Assembly: GCA_964535215.1 (NCBI GenBank)
Contig: CAZHST010000010.1
Coordinates: 21,996-85,995, forward strand
DNA from: JACQHM01 sp964535215
GTDB lineage: Bacteria > Methylomirabilota > Methylomirabilia > Methylomirabilales > JACQHM01
Direction of reading: 5' to 3'
Length of the DNA stretch: 64,000 bases
This document shows positions 16,690-24,153 of the stretch, one piece after another. The position numbers and the translations under genes were made by a program. Under the pieces are notes generated by a model. It was not told where the DNA came from and did not search any database. It worked only from the letters and a program-made list of their open reading frames with translations. Numbering within the stretch: position 1 is the stretch's first letter; each line of letters opens with the position of its first letter.

Positions 16690-17730
16690 GTGCTCCCGCG
16701 GCGGGTTCTCATCACCGGAGGTGCCGGATTCCTGGGGAGCCATCTGGCCGACGGCTTTCGGAAGCAGGGGATTCGGGTCCGGCTGTTCGACCGGGCCGAG
16801 GATCCTGGGTGGGCGAGCTCCCCCGGTCTCGAGTACGTGCGCGGGGACATCCGGGATCCGGCGGCGGTGGCGGTCGCCCTCGAAGGGGTTGAGACGGTGA
16901 TCCACGCCGCCTTCGCCTCGCCGCGGCAATCCCGGGAGGTCATCCAGAGCGTGAACGTGGAGGGGACCCGGAACCTCTGTGGGGGGGCGCTCGCCCGGGG
17001 CGTGCGGCGCCTGATCCTGATCTCCTCCACCATCGTGCTCAAGCCCCGCCGGGTGCACCCCCTCTTCCGGAACTCGCCCCTCACCCGGCTCGACCTGTAC
17101 CGCTCGTCCCGGGTCGAGGCCGAGGAGATCGTGGCCGAGGCCGGGCACCGGGGGCTGTCGGTGGCTATCGTGCGCCCGAAGACCTTCGTCGGGCCCGGGC
17201 GGGTGAGCGCCTTTGCGATCATCTTCGAGTGGATCCGGCTCGGAAGACCCGTCCCGGTGCTCGGGAACGGGCAAAACCGGTACCAGTTGCTCGACGTCCG
17301 GGATATGGCGGAGGGCATCCGCTTGCTGGAGGAGGGTGGTGCCGAAGGGGTGTTCTGCTTCGGGGCCCGGAGCTTCCGCACGATCCGCGACGACCTTCAG
17401 GCGCTTCTCGACCACGCCGGGACCGGAGCCCGGTTGCGGTTCATCCCGGGGTGGATCGGGCGGATGGCCCTCCGGGGGATGGAGCTTTCCAACATCGTCC
17501 CCTTATCCGAGTGGCATTACATGAGCGCCCGGGGTGAGGATTCTATCGTGGACATCTCCCGGGCTGAGCGGGAGCTGGGATGGCAACCGGAGCGGAGCAA
17601 CGCGCAGGCCCTGATCGAGGCCTACGACTGGTACGTCACAAGCCTGAGGACCGGTGCGGCGGGGAGCCCGCACCCCGTCCCCCTCGCGCACCGGATCCTG
17701 AAGGGGTGCTCTCGGATCCTCCTGCGGTGA
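16690..17730 (+). CDS. NAD-dependent epimerase/dehydratase (extended SDR)
   Basis: 346-aa extended SDR that probably epimerises, reduces or dehydrates a nucleotide sugar. The cofactor motif is VLITGGAGFLGSHLADG; the substrate-side residues include ISSTIVLKPRRVHPL and a later YRSSRVEAEE that supplies the Y-x3-E/K-like position (Tyr followed by Arg rather than the standard Y-x3-K). GTG 16690 sits behind GGAGGAGGG; the frame is open upstream inside the deacetylase but that part is not SDR-like. Its stop overlaps the next gene's GTG (17727) as GTGA. The missing standard Lys makes the exact reaction uncertain. Confidence 0.7.
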   Translation: MLPRRVLITGGAGFLGSHLADGFRKQGIRVRLFDRAEDPGWASSPGLEYVRGDIRDPAAVAVALEGVETVIHAAFASPRQSREVIQSVNVEGTRNLCGGALARGVRRLILISSTIVLKPRRVHPLFRNSPLTRLDLYRSSRVEAEEIVAEAGHRGLSVAIVRPKTFVGPGRVSAFAIIFEWIRLGRPVPVLGNGQNRYQLLDVRDMAEGIRLLEEGGAEGVFCFGARSFRTIRDDLQALLDHAGTGARLRFIPGWIGRMALRGMELSNIVPLSEWHYMSARGEDSIVDISRAERELGWQPERSNAQALIEAYDWYVTSLRTGAAGSPHPVPLAHRILKGCSRILLR

Positions 17731-18739
17731 CCGTTACCGGGTGGGAAAACTTTTGCTGTCCCTGCTGCCGGGGGCCGGTGGTATTGGATCGGGAGGCCTA
17801 CCGGTGCCCGGCCTGCCGGCGGGCATACCCCATCCTGTTCGGCATCCCTGACTTCCGCCTCTCCCCCGATCCCTACATCTCCTTCGAGGACGAGTACAGG
17901 AAGGCGGGCCTCCTGGCCGAGGCCGCCGGCCGGGTCTCCTTTGAGGAGCTGGTCCGGTTCTACTGGGAGATCACCCCGGATGTCCCCCGTCCGGCGGCGG
18001 AACGGTATATCCGCTACGCGCTGAGCGGGGAGGAGAGGGGGCAGGCGTGCCTGGCGGTGATGGATGCTCATGGGGGGGGTGGTGGGGAGGGGAGACCTGC
18101 CTGGAGATCGGCTGCGGGACCGGAGGGTTCCTCTTAGCCGCCCGGGACCGCTTCCGCCTGGTGGTTGGGGCCGACATCGCCCTTCGCTGGCTGATCATTG
18201 CCAAGAAGCGGCTGGGAGGGGAGGGGAACGTTGTCCTCGTCTGCTGCTCCGCCGAGCACCTGCCGTTCCCCGACGGGGCCTTTGACGGCGTGGTCGGACT
18301 CCACGTGCTGGAGCATACCCAGGACCGGCAGGCAGTCCTGTCCGAGACCGCCCGCACCCTGCGGCCGGGGGGGTGGTACTGTTTCCTGACGCCGAACCGG
18401 TTCAGCCTCGGTCCGGAGCCCTGCGTCCGGGTCTGGGGGGTGGGCTTCCTCCCCCGGTCCCTGGCGGAGAGGTATGTCCGGCTGGTTAAGGGGATCCCCT
18501 ACCGGCACATTCGCCTGCTCTCCCGGTTTGAACTCCGGCGGCTCCTGTCCCGCTCGGGTCTTCGGGGGGGGACGATTTCCCCACCCCCCATTGCCGCGTG
18601 TGAGCAGAGGGCCGTGGCCAGGTTTGGACGGGCCCTCATCAGGCTCTATCACATCCTGCGGAGGCTTCCAGGCTTTTCGTTCCTGCTTCAGATCTTCGGT
18701 CCGTTCCTGCAGGTTGTCGGTCAAAAGAGGAGGGGGTGA
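17727..18739 (+). pseudogene. Ribbon-type methyltransferase interrupted by a frameshift at a G8 tract
   Basis: Two reading frames together make one methyltransferase of the same design as the gene at 1913. The first (GTG 17727 onward) holds a Trm112-like zinc ribbon (CPCC, CPAC, then PILFGIPDF) and a helical linker. The second, entered just after 18071, holds motif I CLEIGCGTGGF, the acidic motif VGADIAL and post-I FDGVVGLHVLEH. The switch falls at an eight-G run (18072-18079). One extra G would restore a single frame. It could be a sequencing error, a phase-variable gene or true decay. The downstream part still looks well conserved, favouring the first two. Confidence 0.65.
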
Positions 18740-19218
18740 TGATCCAGGGAGTCCAGGTGAAGACCTTGAAGCTCATCCCCGACGAGCGTGGCTTCTTGAT
18801 GGAGATGCTTCGGAGCGATGAGCCGATCTTCGAGCGGTTCGGTCAGGTGTACCTCACCGGCTGTCGAAGGGGAGCGGCCAAGGCCTGGCATTACCATAAG
18901 GAGCAGACCGATCATTTCGTCTGCATCCTGGGCAAGGCCCTGGTGGTCCTCTATGACCTCCGGGAGACCTCCCCGACCTTTCGAGTGGTGGAGGAGTACA
19001 TCCTGGAGGCCCCGCCTTGTCGAAGCGGAAGGCCGATCCTGCTGAAGATCCCCCCCTTCGTCGTCCACGGGTTCACGGCCCTGGAGGGGGAGGAGGCCAG
19101 GATCGTCAACATCCCAACGGTCCCGTACCGCTACGAGGACCCCGACGAGTTCCGCTTCCCCTGGAACAGCCCTGAGATCCCATACACCTGGCCTGTAGAC
19201 GTGACGAAGGGGGGGTAG
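18739..19218 (+). CDS. RmlC-like nucleotide-sugar 3,5-epimerase / sugar cupin
   Basis: 159-aa cupin related to dTDP-4-dehydrorhamnose 3,5-epimerase and to wxcM/FdtA-like sugar isomerases. Conserved features are DERGFLMEMLRSD near the N-terminus, the His region KAWHYHKEQTDHFVC and the C-terminal PPFVVHGFTALEG. It lies directly before an RmlB-type dehydratase, so it probably acts on the 4-keto-6-deoxy sugar that RmlB makes. ATG 18739 (or GTG 18736) follows AGAGGAGGGGG. It is shorter than typical RmlC (about 180 aa), so isomerase or 3-epimerase activity is also possible. Confidence 0.7.
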   Translation: MIQGVQVKTLKLIPDERGFLMEMLRSDEPIFERFGQVYLTGCRRGAAKAWHYHKEQTDHFVCILGKALVVLYDLRETSPTFRVVEEYILEAPPCRSGRPILLKIPPFVVHGFTALEGEEARIVNIPTVPYRYEDPDEFRFPWNSPEIPYTWPVDVTKGG

Positions 19219-19220
19219 CG

Positions 19221-20216
19221 ATGAGGATCCTCGTCACGGGGGGGGCAGGGTTTATCGGAAGCCACTTTATCAGGCACCTGTTGAGGAGGTACCCGGGGTA
19301 CGAGGTCATCAACCTGGACAGGCTGACCTATGCCGGCGACGTTGAACGCCTCTCGGACGTGGCCGGGGATCGCCGCTACACCTTCGCCAAAGGGGATATC
19401 TGTGACCCTGCCTTCGTGGCCGAGGTGGCCAAGGGTGTAGACGCCATTGTGCACTTTGCCGCGGCCACCCATGTGGATCGCTCGATCCTGGATGCCGGCG
19501 AGTTTGTCCGGACGAACGTCTACGGGACCTACGTGCTGCTTGAGGCGGCCAGGACCCTCACGATCCCCCGTTACCTTCAGGTCTCGACCGATGAGGTGTA
19601 CGGGAGTCTCGAGACGGGGGCCTTCCGGGAAGGCGATCCCCTGGCCCCTTCGAGTCCCTATGCCGCCAGCAAGGCGGCGGGGGACCTCCTCGCCCTTTCC
19701 TACTGGACGACCTACAGGCTCCCTGTCGTCATCACCCGGGGCTCCAACACCTTCGGCCCCTATCAGTTCCCGGAGAAGCTGATCCCCCTGTTCATCACCA
19801 ACGCCCTGGAGGACAGGCCCCTTCCCCTCTACGGCGACGGCCAGAATGTCCGGGACTGGCTCTACGTCCTGGACACTTGCGAGGCCCTCGATCTCGTCCT
19901 CCACCGGGGAAGGGAAGGAGAGGTCTACAACCTCGGTGGGGGGAACGAGCGGACGAATCTGGAGATCACCCGGCTCATCCTCAGGGAGCTGGGGAAGCCC
20001 GAGACCCTGATCCGCTTCATCCAAGACCGCCCCGGCCATGATCGCCGGTACGCCCTGGACTGCTCCAAGCTCCGGGAGCTCGGTTTCCAGCCCAGCCATC
20101 CCTTTGAGGAGGCCCTCCGGGAGACAACCCGGTGGTACCGGGAGAACCGGTGGTGGTGGGAGCGGCTCCGGGATGAGGCCTTCGAGGCCTATTATCGGAA
20201 GGTCTACGGGGGGTGA
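19221..20216 (+). CDS. rmlB: dTDP-glucose 4,6-dehydratase (RmlB-like)
   Basis: 331-aa extended SDR converting an NDP-glucose to the 4-keto-6-deoxy form. The cofactor motif is LVTGGAGFIGSH. The RmlB active-site triad T-D-E is present in VSTDEVYGS (Thr123, Asp124, Glu125). Tyr147 and Lys151 (SPYAASK) complete the SDR site. Further RmlB features are HFAAATHVDRSI, NTFGPYQFPEKLIP and GDGQNVRDWLYV. It is the last plus-strand gene of the cluster. The product likely feeds the RmlC-like enzyme at 18739 and the GT10 or other transferases. NDP identity is inferred. Confidence 0.88.
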   Translation: MRILVTGGAGFIGSHFIRHLLRRYPGYEVINLDRLTYAGDVERLSDVAGDRRYTFAKGDICDPAFVAEVAKGVDAIVHFAAATHVDRSILDAGEFVRTNVYGTYVLLEAARTLTIPRYLQVSTDEVYGSLETGAFREGDPLAPSSPYAASKAAGDLLALSYWTTYRLPVVITRGSNTFGPYQFPEKLIPLFITNALEDRPLPLYGDGQNVRDWLYVLDTCEALDLVLHRGREGEVYNLGGGNERTNLEITRLILRELGKPETLIRFIQDRPGHDRRYALDCSKLRELGFQPSHPFEEALRETTRWYRENRWWWERLRDEAFEAYYRKVYGG

Positions 20217-20283
20217 GGGCCGGAGCCGCCCAACCCCCATGGGTCCGGTCCGCCCTTGGCCGGAGGCCTTGAGAGCGGTCCTG

Positions 20284-20535
20284 TCAGGAGGCCGCTGATT
20301 TCTGGGCGACGGCCGATTCCAGGAAATCAATGGCCTCCTGCACGGTGGTGAGCCGGGCGGCCTGTTTATCGTCAATGTTCACGTCGAAGGTGTTCTGGAA
20401 GGCCGTAAAGATCTCCACCAGATCAATGGAGGTGGCCCCCAGATCGCCGACGAACCTCGCGCTGGGGACGATGTCCTCCTCCTTGACGTCCAGGATCCCG
20501 AGAAGGATCTCCTTCACCTTTTCCTCAACCTTCAT
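20284..20535 (-). CDS. Acyl carrier protein
   Basis: 83-aa acidic ACP. The 4'-phosphopantetheine attachment serine is Ser36 in GDLGATSIDLVE, where the usual D-S-L(D/E) reads T-S-I-D. Helix I (VEEKVKEILLGILDV) and helix IV (TTVQEAIDFLESA) flank it. It is the last gene of the 22-gene minus-strand block and lies directly downstream of two ketosynthases, so it is probably the dedicated carrier for this pathway rather than the housekeeping ACP. The divergent sequence around the serine supports a specialised role. Confidence 0.9.
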   Translation of the reverse strand: MKVEEKVKEILLGILDVKEEDIVPSARFVGDLGATSIDLVEIFTAFQNTFDVNIDDKQAARLTTVQEAIDFLESAVAQKSAAS

Positions 20536-20574
20536 CTCCTCTCCTCCTTTCCCCGGGTCCCTTCCTGAACCCGG

Positions 20575-21807
20575 TCAGAGTCTTCGAAAGATCAGGCAGG
20601 CATTGGTCCCGCCCAGGCCGGCGCTGAAGGTCATGACGGTCTCCAGGGGGATCTCCATCAGCGACTGCACATGGGAGATGCCCTCACAGTCCGGGGCGAT
20701 CCGCTCCAGGTTGGTGGTGGGGGCGATGAAGGCATGGCGCAGCATGAGCAGGCTGAAGACCGCCTCCTGGGCCCCGGCGGCTCCCATCCCATGACCCGTC
20801 AGTCCCTTGGTTGAGCTCACGAAGGGGGAGGGGGTGCCGAAGATCTCCCGGATGACCTTCACCTCGAGGGCGTCGTGGCGTTTTGTCCCTGTCCCGTGGG
20901 AGTTGATGTAGTCGATCCGTTGAACCCCCTTTTCCCCGGCGACGGCCAGGGCCTGCCGGAGGGATTCGGCCAGTCCTTCCCCGGATGGTTCGAACATATC
21001 GGACCCGTCATTGGCAGCCCCGTATCCGACGATCTCGGCATACGGGGTGGCGCCTCGCCGCTCGGCATGCTCCAGCGCCTCCAGGATCAGGATCCCCGCC
21101 CCCTCCGAGAACACGGTTCCTTCCCGATCCCGATCGTAGGGGCGGCAGGCCCTTTCCGGCTGATCGTTCCAGGAGGAGGGCACCCCTCCCCAGTTCTCGA
21201 AAAACCCCCCGAGCTGTTTCCAGCTACTCTCCTCGGAGGCTCCACAGATGCACAGGTCGAGAACGCCATGGGCGATCAGCTCATAGGCGTGGCCGATGTT
21301 ATCCACCCCTGAGGACGAGGACGAACAGAGGGAGTATGCCCTTCCCCGCACCCCAAGCCAGGCGGCCAGATTCCCGGAGGTTGTTGAGTGCATAATCTTC
21401 ACCGCCCCCGTGGCGCCCAAGCGGGAGGAGCCTTTGTATTTCAGGAGCAGTCGCTCGGCGTTCGCGACCTCGTTGATCCCCCCCAAGCTTCCCCCTACCA
21501 CCACCCCTGCCCGGTCGCTCTGCAACGCGTGACGGGGAAGCCGGGCCTCTTCCAAGGCCTCTAAGGTGGCCACGGCAGCGTACCTGGCCACCGGGGACAT
21601 GGTCTGGAGCGGCCGCTTGCCAATCCTCGCCGGATCTACCTCCAACCCCTTCACCCGCCCGGCCACCTGGCAGCGAAAGCCCAACTGCTTCATCTCCGGG
21701 ACGAACTCGATCCCCGAGCGGCCCTCTCGAAGGGAGCGGAGCACCTCCCGGGTGTTGTTGCCGATGGAGGAGACGATGCCCATCCCCGTGACCACAACCC
21801 GCCTCAT
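20575..21807 (-). CDS. Ketosynthase-like protein with active-site Cys replaced by Ser (KS-beta/CLF-like)
   Basis: 410-aa FabF/FabB-fold protein. Compared with the third ketosynthase in the block (27888-29114), the nucleophile motif YSVSSACSTGTDNIG reads YSLCSSSSSGVDNIG, so the Cys position is Ser164. Both catalytic histidines (His304 in NSHGTGT, His339 in LTGHG) and Lys334 remain. Loss of only the nucleophile recalls the chain-length factor of type II polyketide synthases, where the Cys is usually Gln, and decarboxylating KS variants. It is coupled to the intact ketosynthase upstream (overlap 21804-21807) and precedes the ACP. The start MRRVVVTG at 21807 is chosen; the open frame upstream lies inside the partner gene. 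Confidence 0.85.
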   Translation of the reverse strand: MRRVVVTGMGIVSSIGNNTREVLRSLREGRSGIEFVPEMKQLGFRCQVAGRVKGLEVDPARIGKRPLQTMSPVARYAAVATLEALEEARLPRHALQSDRAGVVVGGSLGGINEVANAERLLLKYKGSSRLGATGAVKIMHSTTSGNLAAWLGVRGRAYSLCSSSSSGVDNIGHAYELIAHGVLDLCICGASEESSWKQLGGFFENWGGVPSSWNDQPERACRPYDRDREGTVFSEGAGILILEALEHAERRGATPYAEIVGYGAANDGSDMFEPSGEGLAESLRQALAVAGEKGVQRIDYINSHGTGTKRHDALEVKVIREIFGTPSPFVSSTKGLTGHGMGAAGAQEAVFSLLMLRHAFIAPTTNLERIAPDCEGISHVQSLMEIPLETVMTFSAGLGGTNACLIFRRL

Positions 21808-23018
21808 CGGGGGTACCTCTTCAGGACGATGCACGTGTTGACCCCTCCGAAGCCAAAGGCGTTGCTTACGGCGGTTTCGATGGTGGCTTCGATGGGGTAG
21901 TTCGGCACCAGATTGATCCCTTGACACCTGGGGTCCACCTCCTCCAGGTTGAGGTTGGGGGCGATGAAGTGATGCTCCATCATGAGGAGGGTGTAGATGA
22001 CCTCGTTGCTCCCCGACGCCCCCTGTTCATGCCCGGTCATGGATTTCGTCGAGCTCACATAGGGGCCCCTTCCAAAGACCCTGGCGATGGCCTGGGCCTC
22101 CACGACATCCCCGACCGGCGTCGAGGTGGCGTGGGCATTGATATAGTCCACCTGATCGGGGGTGATCCCTGCATCCTTGAGGGCCAGCTCCATACATCGG
22201 GCACTGCCCTCTCCGGAGGGGACGGTCATGTCGGACCCATCGCTGGTGAAGGCGTACCCGATCAGCTCCGCATAGATCCTGGCCCCCCGCCGGCGGGCCT
22301 GTTCCAGCTCCTCCAGCACGAGGATGCCGCAACCGGCCGATGGGACCAGCCCGTCCCGGTCCTTGTCAAAAGGCCGGGAGGCCCTGGTCGGCTCATCCTC
22401 CCGCGTGGAGAAGGCCTGCAGGGCATCGAGCTGGCAGAAGTACTCCCACGAGTCTTCCTGCACCCCTCCGGCAATGCAGAGGTCCTGCAGCCCGCTCCTG
22501 ATGAGCTGGGCGGCGAATCCGATGGCCGCTGACCCGGTCGCACACGCGGCCGAGACGGTGAGGCTGTACCCCCGGGTGCCCAGCAGCACTGACAGGTTGG
22601 CCGAGACCGAGTCGCCCATCACCTTTTGGTAGGCCGTTCCTCCAAGCTTCTGGGTCCTGTCGTGGACCATCCGGCACTGCCGGTAGATGTCCTGCATGTT
22701 CCCGATGTTCCCGATGATAATCCCTACCCGATCCGACTGGAGCTGGTGGACCTCCAGCCCGGCGTCCTCCAGGGCCTGCCGGGTCGCGTGGACGGCCAAG
22801 TACGAGCCAGGCCCCATCTGTCTCAGGTTCCGCTTCGGGACCTCCGGCGGGGGGAGGTCCTTGATCCTCCCGCCCAGGGCACTCCGGAACCCCAGCGCCT
22901 TGCGCTCCGGGATGAACTCGATGCCCGAGCGGCCCCGCTGGAGGGATTCCAGGATCTCCCGGCGGCCGGTGCCGAGGCAGTTGACGATCCCTATCCCGGT
23001 AATCACCACACGACGCAT
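21804..23018 (-). CDS. Beta-ketoacyl-ACP synthase (FabF-like), intact triad
   Basis: 404-aa thiolase-fold condensing enzyme that extends an acyl chain by decarboxylative condensation with malonyl-ACP (family role). The triad is complete: Cys159 in VSAACATG, His296 in NAHATST and His330 in MTGHE, with Lys325. The stop overlaps the start of the Cys-to-Ser paralog as ATGA, so equal amounts of the two proteins, and perhaps a heterodimer, are likely. The three ketosynthases of the block differ; this one is the most distant from the other two. Confidence 0.88.
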   Translation of the reverse strand: MRRVVITGIGIVNCLGTGRREILESLQRGRSGIEFIPERKALGFRSALGGRIKDLPPPEVPKRNLRQMGPGSYLAVHATRQALEDAGLEVHQLQSDRVGIIIGNIGNMQDIYRQCRMVHDRTQKLGGTAYQKVMGDSVSANLSVLLGTRGYSLTVSAACATGSAAIGFAAQLIRSGLQDLCIAGGVQEDSWEYFCQLDALQAFSTREDEPTRASRPFDKDRDGLVPSAGCGILVLEELEQARRRGARIYAELIGYAFTSDGSDMTVPSGEGSARCMELALKDAGITPDQVDYINAHATSTPVGDVVEAQAIARVFGRGPYVSSTKSMTGHEQGASGSNEVIYTLLMMEHHFIAPNLNLEEVDPRCQGINLVPNYPIEATIETAVSNAFGFGGVNTCIVLKRYPR

Positions 23019-23033
23019 CCTCGCCTCCGAAGG

Positions 23034-24149
23034 TTACTTGAGGAGCCCTCGCCTCTCCAGTTCAGCCTGGGCCTGGGCAACCAGATCGGCGCTCTCTTGG
23101 GCGCTCACCCACCGGACCAGGTCGGGCAGCCCCTCCTCCAGAGGGATCCGGGGGGTGTACCCTAGCATCCCCCGGATCTTCGTGAGATCCGCGTAGCAGT
23201 GCCGGATATCCCCCTCCCGGAACCGGTGCACCACAACCGGCTGGAGCTTCATCCCCATGGCCCCGGTCAGCGCTTCGGCCAGCTCCAGGATGCTGACCCG
23301 GCGCCCGGTCCCCACGTTGAAGACTTGGTCGTTGGCCTCCTCCCTGTCCATGGCCAGGAGGTTGGCCTGCACGACATCCTCGACGTGGACGAAGTCCCTG
23401 CTCTGCCGCCCGTCTTCGAAGACCAGCGGGGGATTCCGGTGGAGCAGGCGGGCGCAGAAGATGGCCGCGACACCCGTATACGGGTTGGAGAGGGATTGGC
23501 CCGGACCGTAGACGTTGAAGAAGCGGAGGGCCACCGTCGGGATACCGTACGCCCTCCCCACCGTCAGGCACATCTCCTCCTGGTCCCTCTTCGAGATGGC
23601 ATAGACCGAGGTGGGGAACAGGGGCTTGTCCTCGGGGGTCGGCAGGGGCTCCACCGGCCCCTCACAGCGGGGACAGGTCATCTCCCATCGCCCCGCCCGG
23701 AGCTGCCCCACCGGGCGGAGCTGGGGGTAGACCGGGCCACAGGTGTCACACGCATAGGCTCCTTCGCCGTAGACCGACATGGAGGAGGCCACGATGAGCT
23801 TCCTCAAGGGGTAGCGGCCGGTGGCGAGGAGCTCCAGGAGGACGGCGGTTCCCAGGACATTGGCCCGGGTGTAGCGGGTGATCTCGTACATGGATTGGCC
23901 CACGCCAACTTCCGCCGCCAGGTGAAACACCACCTCAACCCCCTCCAGCGCCTGATGCCAGGCTTTAGGCTCGCTGACATCCCCCCGGACGAAGTCTACC
24001 GTTGGGGGGAGGTCTGGGACCTGGCGTTCCCGGTGGACCTGGGGGATCAGGGCATCCAGCACCCGCACCCGATGCCCCCTGGCCAAGAGGGCCTTGACGA
24101 GATGGGCGCCGATGAACCCGGCGCCGCCGGTGACCAGGACGGACGTCAT
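23034..24149 (-). CDS. NAD-dependent nucleotide-sugar epimerase with zinc-ribbon insertion
   Basis: 371-aa extended SDR. The cofactor motif is VLVTGGAGFIGAHLVKAL and the catalytic Y-x3-K is in SVYAISK, with Ser in ASSMSVYGEG. Between them is an insert with two C-x2-C knuckles (ACDTCGP, MTCPRCEG), probably a zinc site. The architecture matches a subgroup that includes dTDP-L-rhamnose 4-epimerase-type enzymes (recalled, not searched). It sits inside the lipid block, so it probably supplies a sugar for the glycosyltransferases there. ATG 24149 (MTSVLVTGG) is chosen over an upstream in-frame start that overlaps the next gene. Confidence 0.78.
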   Translation of the reverse strand: MTSVLVTGGAGFIGAHLVKALLARGHRVRVLDALIPQVHRERQVPDLPPTVDFVRGDVSEPKAWHQALEGVEVVFHLAAEVGVGQSMYEITRYTRANVLGTAVLLELLATGRYPLRKLIVASSMSVYGEGAYACDTCGPVYPQLRPVGQLRAGRWEMTCPRCEGPVEPLPTPEDKPLFPTSVYAISKRDQEEMCLTVGRAYGIPTVALRFFNVYGPGQSLSNPYTGVAAIFCARLLHRNPPLVFEDGRQSRDFVHVEDVVQANLLAMDREEANDQVFNVGTGRRVSILELAEALTGAMGMKLQPVVVHRFREGDIRHCYADLTKIRGMLGYTPRIPLEEGLPDLVRWVSAQESADLVAQAQAELERRGLLK

Positions 24150-24153
24150 CTTC

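Noticed and set aside
20217..20283. Terminator in the gap between the convergent plus and minus clusters
   Set aside because: Only short GC-rich pairing is visible and no U-tract follows in either direction.
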